64,000 bases of DNA from Isoetes taiwanensis (Eukaryota; Streptophyta; Lycopodiopsida; Isoetales; Isoetaceae): the NCBI GenBank assembly GCA_021234155.1, contig JAJEKV010000002.1:10047031-10111030 (forward strand). The letters run 5' to 3'. A model generated the notes under the pieces. The model was not told where the DNA came from and ran no database searches. It saw only the letters and a list, made by a program, of their open reading frames with translations. Below are positions 12,010-24,802 of the stretch, piece by piece (position 1 is the first letter of the stretch; each line of letters begins with the position of its first letter). Both the position numbers and the translations under genes were made by a program.

Positions 12010-12960
12010 TGTATATATACCCTATGCAAGATTACACTAGCCTTCTCTCTCTACAAATGCATTTGGAAACTATGAGAGAGTCCTTCTATTGCACCTAACA
12101 ACCCTTTACGATGTCTTTGTTAATAGTTGTAAATCTTTGTAAGGGTGGAAGGGTGAAGGGTCAACGGGTTTTGGGGTTAAGTTAGGATCCAAGGATTTAT
12201 TATAACATGAAGCATGAAGGACTGAGAGGATGTAACATGCAACTCATAGATGGAATAGACAATTATACATATCAACTGCATTATCAATTCACTACAACTT
12301 CCAAAGTATAGACAATTCCAAAGGATTTTTATTAAGGATAACTTTAAACCAAAGCCAAATTAAATTTGTGCAGGCAATACCCTATGTAGGATTACACTAT
12401 CCTTCTCTACAAATGTATTTAAAAACTACGAGGGAGTTCTTTTGTTGCACCAACTACCTTTATGACGTGTAAATTTTTGTAACTGTGGAAGGGTTAAGTG
12501 TTAAGTGGTTTTGGGGTTAGGGTTTATGGGTTTAGGGTTCAAGGATTTATCATAACATGAAGCTTGAAGAAGTATGTGGATGTAACAAGCAACTCATAGA
12601 TGGAACAACAATTATACGTACCAATGACAAGTTAAATTTGTGCATGCAATACTCTATGCAGGGATTACACTAGCTTTCTCTACAAATGTATTTGGAATCT
12701 ATGGAGTCCTTCGGTTGCAGTCAACTACCCTTTATGACATCTTCGTTAATAGCTATAAATTTTTGTAAGTGTGGAAGGGTTAAGCGGTTTTGGAATTAGG
12801 GTATATGGGTTTAGGGTTCAAGAATTTATCATAACATGAAGCTTGAAGAACTGCGAGGATGTAACATGTAACTCATAGATGGAGTCTTCCAAAGGTAGAG
12901 ACAATTCCAAAGGGTTTTTATTAAGGACAACCTTTTTAAGCATCGATAATACTAAACTAA
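12010..12960 (+). repeat. Three-copy tandem repeat, ~240-bp core
   Basis: Three diverged copies start near 12018, 12379 and 12648. Each runs from 'taccctatg.a.gattacacta' through 'gtggaagggt(t/g)aag' to 'catgaag..tgaag.act...atgtaaca...aactcatagatgg'. Spacing is unequal (361 and 269 bp), so linkers differ. Copies 2 and 3 contain gggtttagggtt, a short match to the plant telomere repeat. Confidence 0.8.
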
Positions 12961-13570
12961 TGCCAAGTTAAATTTGTGCAACACAATACGAAAATATGTC
13001 CTTTCTCTTAAATTGATTAAACATATAAGAATAGAAGGATAGAGCTAATGCATAAGTCTTAGCATACCATTGAACTCGCTACAAACGCATAAGTCCTAGA
13101 CCCTAAAGTTGGTCATTGTCTGTTTCATGAACCATTTACAATGGATTTTCCTTTTTATGTTTAATACCCCTACAACAAGCTTGACTAAGATCATGTGAAC
13201 TCTCAAACAAATGAATACCTTGCTCAATGGCTACATGTACACACATGACTATCATTTTAGGCTTGCAAACTCACACACTGCAACTTTCTCATTCCACACA
13301 CATTCAATATTTCAATATCCAATTTTGCACTACAATCCCGTTGCGATTGTGTTGACTATGCATTGGGTCTATGTTCTTCAATAAAACTCTATAGTTTTAC
13401 AAGCCCCAAAGAATAGCCTAAACTTTATGCATTCCATTATGTCTATCCATTTTATCCGCACTATGCATTCTATAACTTTTACCATTTCACGTGCCTAAGG
13501 GTAACATAGATGATTATATTTATAACTTTTTATTCCACTACATCTATCAATTTCACACATCCACGACTAA

Positions 13571-13600
13571 TGCCCGGCATCGCCGGGCACACGTTACTAG
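13571..13600 (+). mobile_element. Helitron 3' terminus
   Basis: The hairpin TGCCCGGC-atc-GCCGGGCA (13571-13589) is followed by cacgttaCTAG (ending 13600) and then a T. A GC-rich stem a few bases before CTRR, with insertion next to T, is the Helitron 3' signature. The same end, slightly changed, occurs at 37694-37722, so both belong to one family. The 5' end of this copy was not identified. Confidence 0.8.
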
Positions 13601-14029
13601 TTGCCATTCCTTATGCCAAGACGACTTGCAAGCCTTAGGCATTATAGGATTCCCTAATTTTCATTTCTTTCTTTTGTTCTATAAAGGGGGTGGTCCCTTC
13701 AACCACAATTTTATATAATTGTCTTGAGTACTGGTGTACTGTAATCCTGCAGGTGTTTAGTGCATACAGCGGCATCTGCAGTTTTCTGACGGCTCACTTT
13801 AGGAGTCATGATATGTTCTTATGTTTGTTCCTTATGGTCCACGGAGGACCTTCTTGTTATTGTGCATATTAAGTATTCTATGTTATGGTGTGAAAGGACT
13901 CAGGTCCAAAACTTTGATTGTTGATGATCTTGTTGTAATCTCTCATGTTTTATAATAAAGTAACTACTCTCTCTTTCTTCTATTAATTATTTTCTTTATA
14001 ATCCTTAATGCTGAGGACAACATTATTTC
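13601..14029. other. Non-coding interval before LTR
   Basis: No coding frame is recognised. The last ~60 bases, including gaggacaacattatttcaag, resemble the untranslated region just before a gypsy polypurine tract. Confidence 0.35.
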
Positions 14030-15498
14030 AAGGGGGTAGAATGTGACGTTCCATGTAAGTATACGGTATACGTATACCTAACTTGACACGCCACCAAGGT
14101 ATTAGGACCATTGGGGACTAACCTAAAAGGGGTTATTGTAATTAACGAACCTAAGTAGACCAAGTAATTGTATTAATTAGCCAAATAGGCTAATTAGAGT
14201 GCACCACTTGGCCTAACTCGATTGGCCAAGGGTTGTTTGCCATTTTGTGGGTGGCAAATTGAGCTCCCAGCCCAATTCTGGCCCAAATTCGAGTTTGGGA
14301 AGAGTTGAGAGACGAAGGAGCTGTTGCAACCTAAGACCTGACCAGTTCTATGGATGTTCTTCGAGACAATGGGTCCATCCAAGACACAGGTCAGTCTTTA
14401 GGTAGTTGTATGCTATTCTAACCCTTGTTTGAGTAGATGGATGATTAGATTCTATTCTATGTTCTATTTATGATGATGATGGATGTCTGTATCTGATTGT
14501 ATTTTCTCCTGTGTTGTATGGGAATTAAGGGGGGTAGAGGCCTGAAAGCTATCTAGATTTAGTGATGCTCCTAGCTAGAACCTCTTAAAACCCATTAAAT
14601 GCAGCCTGTGCACAAGATCCCACCTGCCTGTGGATGCTATGATGTGATTCAACACCAAACAACGAGTATGATGAAGAATCGAGGGTGGGGTTCTGCCTAG
14701 CACGGCTACAGGACTTCTATAGTGTACTAGGCTTATAGCCGGTCACAGAGATGGCCGGGTATGGGTCTGACACTCCCTGGGTCACAGGGGACGTGCCTTC
14801 AGGGACGCCCCAGACTCGAACGGGCAGGTGAGCCCGCCTTTAGATTTAGGGGAGTAAGTCGGATACGAACGCGGGGGTCACTGACATGACACCGGTTCTC
14901 TAGCACACCCCTGGACTCACCATACTCAGGGAGGGGATGCCTCTCCGACCTGCCTCATCGGACTGGGGGGGTGTAACTCGGAGTAGTCCCATAGGGTGAT
15001 TCCATGGGATTGCGTCTCTGGAAGGCTACAACCATTCCATAGCATGTTTCAGTATCTGCAAAGTGTGCACAGGAGGGGCGGATGGAGTGGACTACCCTAG
15101 CCATTGTTCTATGCCAGCCAACGCCATTGTTATAACTCTGTCTGTTGTTATCCAGAGGCCTTGACTGTCAGTCGACCTCCATGAGTCAGAGCCAGGGTAG
15201 AGCCCTTATTTATGATGCATTTCCTTTGTTATGTTGGTGTTCTATGGTATTCTTATGGATGATGATGGGCCACCCTTCGAGGTGGTATACTATTATTTGC
15301 ATTGTTGCCAGGTGCGAACCTTGTATTTACGCTTTCGTTATATAGGATTCCCATAGAAGGCGTGGGACAAATGACACCTCCGTGTCCTTCACCGGGACAC
15401 TTGCCCATCACAAGTGGTCTGAGTCCGACGGAGGCCTTCCTATGGTGATGTAGTTGCCATGGGAGAGGGGATTTCCCATATCTGTACGATGGGAGCAT
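14030..15498 (+). mobile_element. Probable Ty3/gypsy polypurine tract (14030-14041) and LTR
   Basis: aagggggtagaa (14030-14041) followed by TGTGACGTTCC (14042) matches the usual chromovirus order of purine tract then LTR starting TG. The following ~1.4 kb is non-coding, moderate to high GC (14.7-15.5 kb) and free of pol protein, so it may be a solo LTR or truncated 3' LTR. The right border is an estimate; I found no primer-binding site or second copy of the LTR. Confidence 0.45.
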
Positions 15499-16750
15499 CG
15501 TATAGTGCCGGAAAGCATCAAAAATATCTTACAAAGTTGCAATTCATATTAGACAATGCTTACTTCAATGACTTAACAAGCTTCCAGTAGCAAGCTTCCA
15601 GTAGCGCTAGAATCATGAGAACAATAAAAATCAGCGAAACTAGAAAGAGCTGAGACGAGACATCCTCATCAAACCTTTGTGCATAGAAGTGCTTATTTTT
15701 CAGATATTAGTTAGTGGCACAAAAACAACATGGAACTTTTGAATATCAGCCAAAGCTAGCAGAAGCACCTACAACGAGTTGACATCTCCACAGTAGCAAC
15801 TGCAACCATTATCAACATTGAAAGGAAAATCCCAGTAGTAGAGGAGGTAAAAGTTTTACTAATATTCTTTACTACAGATATTCTGCGACCCAAGCATATC
15901 AAGACTTGGCTATACCCTTATACATTGAACATTCAAGATAAGGAACCCAATTTAATTGACTATAGTATTAGTAACACGTCACATCTTTCATGTACTTGAT
16001 TTATACATGCTCTCAAAATCTTGTAAGTAGTCACATCCTTGGCTATAATAAAATGCATTGATTTACTAGCTTTCATGGATGGTTCACTCCACCTTATAAT
16101 TCTCTAAAAAAACATTTTACCAAGTGGGCCTCATGAAATGGATGCATAAAGACATCAATGACAAGAGCAAAGATCATGGTTACCTTTGTATTGCTTCTAC
16201 TGGATTTGTGCATGAAATAGAACTCAAATATCAAGAAGCAAGAACATTACAATGTGATGGCATAAAGTTTGAGGGCATAATGTAAACAAACATCCTTGAC
16301 ATCTTTCTTGCATATACAATATGAGAGATTGGCTGAGCAACAACAGATTGCATCATTGCATATATGCATAGTAGAGATTTCCATTTGTTGTCCTCATAAG
16401 TCATATATTTAAGTTGAGGCCTGATTGTATTTTATTTCAAGTAGCGCTAGAATTTGATGTATGTAAGCCCTTCGTTGACACACTCAAACATGTGCTTTTG
16501 TATTCACTTCACAAGAAGACGAGATTATTGAACATGTGGACCCAAGTGATCAAAGAAAACAACTTGCAGAATGATACTAAACAGGACAAAGGCGTTGTCG
16601 AAATAGGGCTATGAACACTAAAAGACCATGCAAATGCTCTTGATTGAAAGGCAACAACACATATCTTATGCACAAATGCATAATTCAGGTGCAGATTCTC
16701 TAAGATGTTGATGTAGATATTGCTCTCAAAAGATAAACCCATTGGCAGTT
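15499..16750. other. AT-rich non-coding interval
   Basis: No gene or transposon end is recognised in this 1.25 kb. Confidence 0.4.
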
Positions 16751-16753
16751 TTA

Positions 16754-17810
16754 GGGCCATTTCCCACTCGGCATTAAGTTAAGTTAATTTAACCAGTTGG
16801 TTATCTTTTAACTTAACCGAAAAGAGATTATGCTTTCCCATTAAGGTCGTTAAGTTAAGACTAACTTAACGGATTATGAAGATATACATTCCCACTAGAC
16901 TTGTTAGGGATCACTTAGGTTAAATTCAAAAAATCAACTTAACCTAACATTTACAATGAGTTGATGTTTCACACTAGTAGTTAAGAGGCTTTGTTAGGTT
17001 AGAGATAACTAAGTCCATTTCCCACTTTAGTTAAGAGATGCCATTAAGTTAAAGATATCTAAAGTATTTCTTAGTTGTTGAAACCAACAATCCATGAAGA
17101 GATACAAGGTTTATTTTCGATCTCTTCTCTTTCTATATTTTCGATATTCTTTATCTGTCTCTATTTTTTCTCTCTCTGTATTTCTCTATTTTTTAACATT
17201 AATTTGGATGTCTCATTATTTTTAGTGGGTGTCACATTTTTCTTGGCATTGAAAAAACCGTAGGTACACGCTCCCTAAAAATAATCTAAGAAATGTTTCC
17301 ACTATCGAAAGAAGAACTACAAATTCTAGTCATTAGATGTTCAAATATGCCCAAAGTATGCTCTAAGGTGCGAAAACTACCCTAGATTCAATTCGATTCT
17401 AATGAATTGTCCCTTGAGCGGAGGAAATCCAAAAAGCTTTTGATCCTCAAGCTACTCTAGCTGTTCAAAGAGATGAAATAAGCCATTTTCATATAAAATA
17501 ATAATAATAATAACCTAACTAGATTGTTACCCCTTTCTCACTTAACAGTTAGGTTAAGTTAGTTCTTAACCGAGTTAAGTGTACCTTTCCTGGGCCACTT
17601 AACTTCTAGTTTAAAATAAGGGGTCCAGTTAAAGTTTTAACTTAACTTAACTTAACTATTATCAGTATGAAAGTGACCTGGTTAAGTTAACCATAGTTTA
17701 AATTTAACCAAGTCCTAACCTAACTGGTAGTAACTTAAATACTAGTGTGAAAGCAAGTTTCCGTTATTTACCCAATTTAACCTAACCTAACTGCCAGTGG
17801 GAATTGACCC
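16754..17810. mobile_element. 1057-bp MITE with PIF/Harbinger-like ends
   Basis: Left end GGGCCATTTCCCACTCGGC and right end (reverse complement) GGGTCAATTCCCACTGGC are terminal inverted repeats with few mismatches. They continue inward into TTAAGTTAAG/TTAGGTTAGG. The element is flanked on both sides by TTA (16751-16753 and 17811-17813), a TWA-type 3-bp duplication typical of the PIF/Harbinger superfamily. The outer ~300 bp at each side is full of TTAACTTAACC-type words in both orientations and repeats of the word TTCCCACT. No transposase frame is visible inside, so it would depend on an enzyme encoded elsewhere. Confidence 0.75.
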
Positions 17811-18097
17811 TTATCAAGAGATGGTGAATGCATGGGTATAAACTCTTCGCCCTTAAATTGAGTGATCATCCATGCTGTAGGAAGCTAGGCAACGTGAAAA
17901 TATTTAAACCTATATATTCCTTGCATTCAAAAAGTCTTGTCAGTGTGCTAACCTCAGCTCCAACTCTCACCCTTTGTTCTTGCAACATAGATCTAATCTT
18001 AACAAATCCACATAATCCAGAGTTTCAAATACCAAGTTGGAGTTATCAAAATGCAAGGAGTCATATTTGAACATTCCCAAAATTCCCAAAAACTGTG

Positions 18098-18232
18098 ACG
18101 CAAATTAGATTCGAATTGAATTGAATTGATTTTTATCGTCCGCGGAGACCAATTGGCCTATGGGGCCCAAACAAAGGATACAACTACCGCCCCATAGATT
18201 TTTCGAGGAAAGAACATTGGCAGTAATATATA
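18098..18232 (-). mobile_element. Severely 5'-truncated LINE 3' end
   Basis: Reading on the minus strand, this has the family's 3' UTR end ggtctccgcggacgataaaa and an (AATTC)n-type tail on the left (18110-18130). Only the last ~110 bp of the element remain. Confidence 0.65.
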
Positions 18233-21031
18233 GGTATGGTAAGAAGCAAAGTCATCCATAGTTTCAAACCTATCCAGTCCCTTCGATCACATTTTGCATG
18301 CATTCTGATGATCCCAAATCTAAATGCTACCATGGAAGAATAATCCCAAAGCTGTAAACTGGCACTATTGTCCGCTTACATAATACAAGCTCTGCCATAA
18401 TAACTGCAACTCTGAAAGCTATTCCAAATTGTCACAATTGATTCTTGCTTGTTCTTATGTTCCACCATGGTGATTATTATTCAAGGCTCGTTAGATTCCT
18501 TTGATACCTTTAGTTCATATACTCAGATCTTAATCAAACTCTATCTTATTAGCTCTACTTATTCGGTACTGAATCTTACAACCAATCCATGTCTTTTCAT
18601 ATAATCATTAAAATAATCAATACTATTCACAGAGCTACAAAACAACGTCTAGTGGAAGCTTGAAAACACCCACCTGAGAATTTTTTCAAGTATGGACCCC
18701 TTGCATATGCTTATGCCTCAAAAGACCTGTTTCTAGCTCCAAGAATCAATTTGTAGAAGAAGGTACATGTGCACTCAATTCTGACCCATCATCATTATTT
18801 CTGTCATACTATGCCATACGGATGCATTTTGGCTTAATCAGACCAATCCGGAAAGATGATTCAAAAATCTTTTCAGCAAAATGATAAATACTTGAATTGG
18901 ATCTCGAATCACCAAGTTATGATGCCCAAACTGACCCTCAAAACTGCCCAAGAATTGCTCCTTCTGCCAGCTGGAGGAAGTTCAATGAAGGCATATAATG
19001 CAGCTCAAACTAAAGATAATAATGCATGAGGAAATAGGCATGGAAGCCAATATAATGAAAATCAAAATTTCGAAGAAATCTAAGTTTTCTGCAACTAGTG
19101 AAATCTATTGCTTTCCATATGACCAGGTTATATTTCATGTCTCAAATCTATATGAATAACTTGCGTGAATATCTACTTGTATTAGGTTTGGATCCATTCC
19201 CCATGGGCATTTTGTAATTAGTTATGATTGCAGATCGTTGTCATTACTTTGTCTTTTTCTTCAAATGCAGATGAGCCTTATTATCACATTGGTGTAAGCT
19301 TATATGATTTGTTGTGTATTTCTTCAAATGAAGATGCGCCTTATTTTTATAATGGCATAAGATTATTGGTGAAGGCCGCTCCTTATTGACATGCATTGGC
19401 TAGGATAATTTGAACTGAAGCATTTTCATTGAAAGTATACAACAATATTATACATGTATTGGTATAAATGCCAACTAAATCGAAAAAGAGTGTTTTCATC
19501 TATGCTGTCTAGACATACGTTATCAATACCCCCAAGAAATAAGATGCTTAGTTATATGCTTTCATATGAGCAACTTTCAAGCAGTTTCTCAGTTCATACA
19601 AATCTAAAAATACAAATGTTATTTGAATGTTACTTCATCTTACACTTTCTTTGTTCCCTTATGGAGTTGGCATTGGGACTTTATTGTAAGGGAATAAAGA
19701 TATTCCTTGTAACGAGATGAATGTATTTGTTTTTTATGAAGTTGGATAATCTATCATTATGACTAGTATTTAAACGTGCATATTTTTGTCAAATCTTGCA
19801 GTGCTTTTAGATATGAGATCTTGAGCACATTAAAGCTGATTAATCGGCAAGGGTCTTACCAATATATTTAGCAGCATTTATAGATGTATAAATTACTAGT
19901 CTAATGAAGGGTATCGTCCCAGGGGGTGCACCTATTGTATAGGGGTATACCACTTGCGTGCAAGTGGTTGGCAAAAACCCCTTTGTATACGCCTTTGATT
20001 TTTTTCAGAAAACCCCCTCCTTCCAGCCATAACTATACCAAAATCACCCTAAAAACCCCAAAAACCTACCCCTATGTACAAAGATATGTATGGTTCAAGC
20101 GAAAAGCAACCCCTTTTGGGTCACACACCTGGTTCTTATGGCTAAAACTATGTGAACCCCCCTGGGCATCATGGCTTTTGTGAAATATAATCCATATTTT
20201 TATTAGTTTTTTATTCAATTCAATTGTATTCAAATTGTAGTTCATCAATAAATATAGCAAATAATATCGGTGATTAAGAGCATTCTTGCTTAACTCCATT
20301 GCTATCTTAAGTTTTATTAACATTTTATGGAGGTTCAACATGTATATAAGGGAGGGAGGGACCGGGGATTACTAAATATACAGTCTATCAAACTATTATA
20401 TACATAACTATATGGTTGTATGGTTGTAAATGTGGTTCATTTGCAACCAGTCAATGTGCTACTTACACCTAATATGCATCTTATCAGTATCTCAATATTA
20501 TGATTTAGTCAATTTGTCGGTTATAAGTCGAAGTAACATCCACGATTAATTACACAAGGATATTATGATTTTAAAATATTATGATGATAATATCTACCAA
20601 ATTTGCAGTACATCATGTTTCCCATTAAATATGATTGTAATCTAACACAAGACATCTACCAACATTCCTTAAAGTTTAATTTTTTTTACATGATTTGCGA
20701 ACCCAAATATTTTTCTTTCATGTTTGTTTATGCATTATTTATATCTCGCATACCAAGAGAATGCAATTAAGCAGCCGTATAAATCTAAATTGGAGTAAAT
20801 ATAATAAAAGTTATATGCTTTAGTGGTGGTTACAAGAAGTACGCAGCTCTAAATAATTGGGACACGTGTCTAACTTTGATTTACTAGGTAATTTAGAAAG
20901 TTATTTTTAAAACATCACATCAGAATTCTAATCATTTATTGAACATGATTTGAATGACAAATTGGGCTTTATAAAAATATATAAAAGTATAATATTTTCA
21001 TGCCAGATATTTTCAAGATTCACATGAGAAA
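18233..21031. other. AT-rich non-coding interval
   Basis: About 2.8 kb with no coding signal I recognise. A near-perfect palindrome lies at 19949-19968 (ACCACTTGC-gt-GCAAGTGGT). No tRNA or other RNA gene is seen. Confidence 0.45.
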
Positions 21032-21590
21032 TATAATAGAATAGAATAGAGTTTTTGTCGTCCACAGAGACCAATTGGTCTATGGGACCCAATAAGTGAG
21101 CGCAGCAGAGTTATTACTGTGCGAGTTAAAAAAAACCCTAAACCCAAAAGGTTTTCGAGGGAAAACCTGTGACAATAATAAGAGTACCGTCAAACTGTAC
21201 AAATACGCATATTGTGTAACATATTTACAAGTCAAGCGAGTGTCTGGAGACACAAATGATCTCACACATCGATTACCTCTTGAAGGTATGATTCTAGCAT
21301 CTGTACTGAAGATGTACTCAGTGTCACATGTAGCGACTGGCCAGACCTGACCAACTCAGCATAACATGCCAGGATCTGATCATACCAGACAACTCTGGAG
21401 GGTATGGCATTCATCCTCAACAGCTCCCATTTGGCAACATCGACAAAGCATGTTCTGCCATGGCTCCCTAATCCATTTGCATGTCTCAATTTAGAGATGA
21501 TGTGTGCCTATGCGAATAGCGGCAATGAGTCTGTGCCATTGCGCATGTAGCGTTAGAAGGAACAACAAGGAAGTAGACTCATCAGAGATT
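21032..21590 (-). mobile_element. 5'-truncated LINE copy 2
   Basis: Minus-strand homologue of 6395-6912. It shares the zinc-knuckle region (C-Q-M-G-A-V-E-D-E-C-H-T-L-Q-S-C), the C-terminal peptide QSLHVTLSTSSVQMLESYLQ, the 3' UTR and an AATAG-repeat tail at 21031-21050. Its ORF end is better preserved than in copy 1, with stops still present. Confidence 0.75.
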
Positions 21591-21716
21591 GCGCCAACTA
21601 AAGAGAAGGACTCAAACTAAAAAATTACTAGATGATGCCAAGTTATGTAATCAATATGATAGAACTGAACAAGCAGAAGAATTGAGAAGTTAGGGCATAT
21701 GACAAATTTGAGTTAA

Positions 21717-22225
21717 GATTATATTAACTTTTTAACGTCCACGAAGACCAAAGGTGTATGGGACCAAATACAATCGAAATAGTAAATTCATTACTATTTA
21801 GGATTAAAAAAGTTCCACTCCAAAGGGTTTTCGAAGAGAAACCCTTGACAATAATGAGCCCATTTAGGAATATATATACATTAAACTGCCTTCTGTTGGC
21901 ATCTTCATTCAAGCAATTGGGTACCTCTAGTATATAAGATACTAGTGTAGCTACTTTAGGAAACGTTTGTTGAAATGCATGTAGCGATTGATGTGGAGCC
22001 AAAAAAGCTGCGTATTTCTCTATAATAGTCGTAAATGCTGGCCAAATCTGGAGTGTATGTCACTCATATTCTAGAGTTCTTAGCTAACAACACTCATAGA
22101 TACTGAACTCGTTTGGTTCATTGACCCACCTACCTATCTCAATTTTGAGTTGGTGTGTACATCTGTGAATATGTCTAGAATGCCTTGATGTCTTTTCATA
22201 ATATGCTTGTAACTTCACGATACAA
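21717..22225 (-). mobile_element. 5'-truncated LINE copy 3
   Basis: A more diverged copy directly right of copy 2, same orientation. It keeps LKIEIGRW-like and HQSLHAFQQTFPKVATLVSY peptides and the terminal ggtcttcgtggacgttaaaa. A further AATAG run at 22226-22245 marks its upstream side and may be the tail of another element. Confidence 0.6.
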
Positions 22226-22691
22226 AGAATAGAATAGAATAGAATACAAAGAAGGGTTATTGTGGTCCTTCTAAATGAGCTATCTTTAGCTATTTCATGG
22301 TATTAGCATTCCAGAACTTGTCCAATAAACAAGCATCCATGTATTGCTTCAACGAAGTGAAGTCTTCATTATCATTCACTTGTATACATAGATGTTCTTA
22401 AACAATAGCCAAATTTTACGTTTCTTCTTGTAACAAAATTTTAGCCACTATTGACCATGTATGCTAATTTTGGACCTCATGTGTCCACCATGTTTACCAT
22501 CTTTTGCAATAAAGTATATGATTTTTATTTATTTATTTATTTATTTTGAAGGACAACAGATATATTCATCATAAAAACAAGTATAAGAGACTGAGCTACA
22601 GGTTTAAAATTCAGAGGAAAAATAATTTCTCTGTGCAGAGCTATTGGTAGCCACAGAGTGGCTATGACCAAAGTAAGCCTCAGATTCCGAA

Positions 22692-23860
22692 TCACCAATA
22701 TGAACCGTTGGAGATTGTTCTGTTGAGTTGCCTTCTTAAGGGAGACACATTGTCAACCATCCGCATGATTGACGATACTTTTAGGCTGCTGAAAGGAACT
22801 GTCAGCATTGAGATAAAAGGCACAATTGCGCACTGGGACATCCCTACATCTAAAACAGGATGAACCATAAATGGTGATGACCGATGCACAACCAGATCAG
22901 AAGGAGGCTCAACAATCTCCACCTCGCGTTGTGTAAGAGCCGATGAATCAACATGGAAAACAAGTGACACCGTATCAAGAGGTACAACAAGAAGAAGGAT
23001 AGAGGGAGAAATATATAGAGATATACTATGATGGGAAGCTAAGGGAGCCACATCACAAAAAGGACCAGCAACTAAAGCAGACGTAGTTGAAGCATGCATC
23101 ATCACAGAAGGATCAGAAGTTGGAATGACAATCAAATGGGTGACGACACTAGAAGTAGGACCACAAAGAGGCTGACATGACCGATAAGGTTTCAATGTCA
23201 ACAAAGGAGCCTTGGAACCAAGAGCTTGAGAGCAGGTCGATAAAGAAGAAAAAAGATGACACTGTGGAAATATTGATGTAAGTTCTTCGCCATTAGCACA
23301 GACAACGACAAATTTTTATGCAGCCACTTTTAACAACCACACAATTAGGTATAGGCTGCCCAATTGCAAGTGTTTCACAAATACGTGGACCATTAATGGT
23401 AGAATGGGAGATAACTATGCCATTAGCAAGGCAACAAGGAAATCATGGACAAATAAATCAACCGGTAGATCAGAAAGTGAAAACCAACAAGGTATTTTAC
23501 ATGCAGAGACTATAGATGAGCAAATAGGAGTATAATATTAATATAAAATATAACTTGCACTCATAGGATCCACACCTAGAGACCAATTGCTCCATAGCAT
23601 CTGCATTGTCAAACATAAGCAAAAAGAAATCTTTGCACAACGTTTTCAAGGATTGATATGCCAGCAGACTGAGGCAAGAGATATGTCGAGGGAGCCAACG
23701 CATGAGCCTGTTGAAGTCCCGTTGAAGTATATGGTGTTCCATTTCTGATAGTCGAAGAGGGAGAAATTATGCCTCTTGCAAGAAGATGCAATATGTAACA
23801 ATAGACTTGACCCCTATGCACATGTAAAAAAAACCTTTCTGTCCACATTATAGGCTATCC
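22692..23860 (-). pseudogene. Decayed LINE ORF1-like gene (DUF4283-type)
   Basis: Read on the minus strand, the right part (23600-23860) and middle (23300-23500) give broken peptides such as DFFLLMFDNADAMEQLVSRC and LPVDLFVHDFLVAL. These resemble the nucleic-acid-binding DUF4283 domain that opens plant LINE ORF1 proteins. The left part (22692-23204) is a 170-codon open frame rich in Ser, Val and Pro without a known fold, fitting the linker after the domain. Frameshifts separate the pieces. The assignment rests on pattern resemblance only; a Gag-like gene of another retroelement is possible. Confidence 0.4.
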
Positions 23861-24070
23861 ACATGGCAAATGTTATCACAAGATCCACACTACCAAATCA
23901 TATAGAAGCACCAGCTTTACTAATCCTCCTATATTATAAAGAAATAGTATAGTGTCCGTGAGTGAGTGAGTTAGTGAGTAACTCCACCCCCATCGACGGC
24001 TCACGAGGCGCCACGTGGCGCGCTCTCGGCCGTCAGATCCTTGAAAGTTCTAGAAATAGATCCTAGAATC

Positions 24071-24333
24071 TTCTAGAAGCTTCTAGAACATTCTAGACGC
24101 TTCTAGAATCTTCTTCTTGAACTTCTAGAAGCTTCTAGAACATTCTAGAAGCTTCTAGAATCACTCCCATTCACGGCTCACGAGGCGCCACGTGGCGCAC
24201 TCTCGGCCGTCAGATCCTTGAAAGTTCTAGAAGCTTCTAGAAAGTCCTAGAATCTTCTAGAAAGTTCTAGAACATTCTAAAAGCTTCTAGAATCTTCTTC
24301 TTGACTTCTAGAAGCTTCTAGAACATTCTAGAA
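24071..24333. promoter_or_regulatory. Dense heat-shock-element array
   Basis: TTCTAGAA starts at 24071, 24081, 24101, 24123, 24133, 24143, 24153, 24225, 24235, 24255, 24265, 24285, 24306, 24316 and 24326. The 10-bp register means TTC-nn-GAA-nn-TTC-nn-GAA runs continuously, the binding geometry of heat-shock factor trimers (nGAAnnTTCnnGAAn). Activity is not shown by sequence alone. Confidence 0.75.
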
Positions 24334-24368
24334 GCTTCTAGAGTCTTCTAAAATATTATGTTTTATGG

Positions 24369-24423
24369 GGGATTCGAACCCTGGCCATTGCTCCTCAAGC
24401 CCTCCATCCTTACCACTAGACCA
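24369..24423 (-). repeat. tRNA-like A/B-box segment 1
   Basis: On the minus strand, TGGTCTAGTGGT (A box, 24412-24423) precedes GGTTCGAATCC (B box, 24369-24379) at tRNA-like spacing. No full cloverleaf closes, so this is a tRNA-derived (SINE-like) Pol III promoter relic and not a tRNA gene. Confidence 0.7.
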
Positions 24424-24439
24424 AGCATTGATTTGTTGA

Positions 24440-24800
24440 GATAAATGAAAGTTCACATAGAGTTAAGGGTGAATACTAATTAATTCAAGGATGCTCTAGG
24501 ATGTTTTAGAATGTTCTACAATCTTTTGAAATGTCTTAGAATGTTCCAGATGCTCATGAGTAAGCATCTTAGTCTAAAAATAGAAGTTTCAGACTAAAAA
24601 TAGAAGTTTTTTGAAACTTTGCAAATGCTCAAGATAGAAGTTCCAGGTGCCCATTGGTAAGCATCTCAGTCTAAAAATAGAAAGTTTCTGGAAGTGATAC
24701 TTTGGAATTGGTAGTAAGTGTGATGGGTATGATGGGTGTGTGTAAGCTTCACATGGGTGATACTTTAGAATTGACATACTTTAGAATTGGTAGTAGAGGT
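24440..24800. repeat. Helitron body repeats
   Basis: Degenerate units of the cluster's 110-bp repeat (tctaaaaatagaaagttt, tttgcaaatgctcaa) end in 'gtgatactttggaattggtagtaagtgtgatgggtatgatgggtg' sequence, the same order as at 33360-33620. Confidence 0.8.
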
Positions 24801-24802
24801 AG

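Larger units (their letters stand above)
23924..24435 (+). mobile_element. Helitron-like 5' module 1
   Basis: Starts TCCTCCTATATTATAAAG after an A (23923), as expected for a Helitron 5' end (TC, inserted at A^T). Then come atagtgtccgtgagtgagtg, a palindromic G-box GCGCCACGTGGCGC at 24008-24021 (repeated at 24185-24198), 15 TTCTAGAA heat-shock-like octamers, and a reversed tRNA-like A/B-box pair. The first ~120 bp including the G-box are duplicated inside the module (24160-24220). Confidence 0.7.

Noticed and set aside
12530-12545. Interstitial telomere array
   Set aside because: Only one or two TTTAGGG-like words, not an array.
24369-24423. True tRNA gene
   Set aside because: A and B boxes are present, but no acceptor or anticodon stems close; it repeats in every Helitron-like module.
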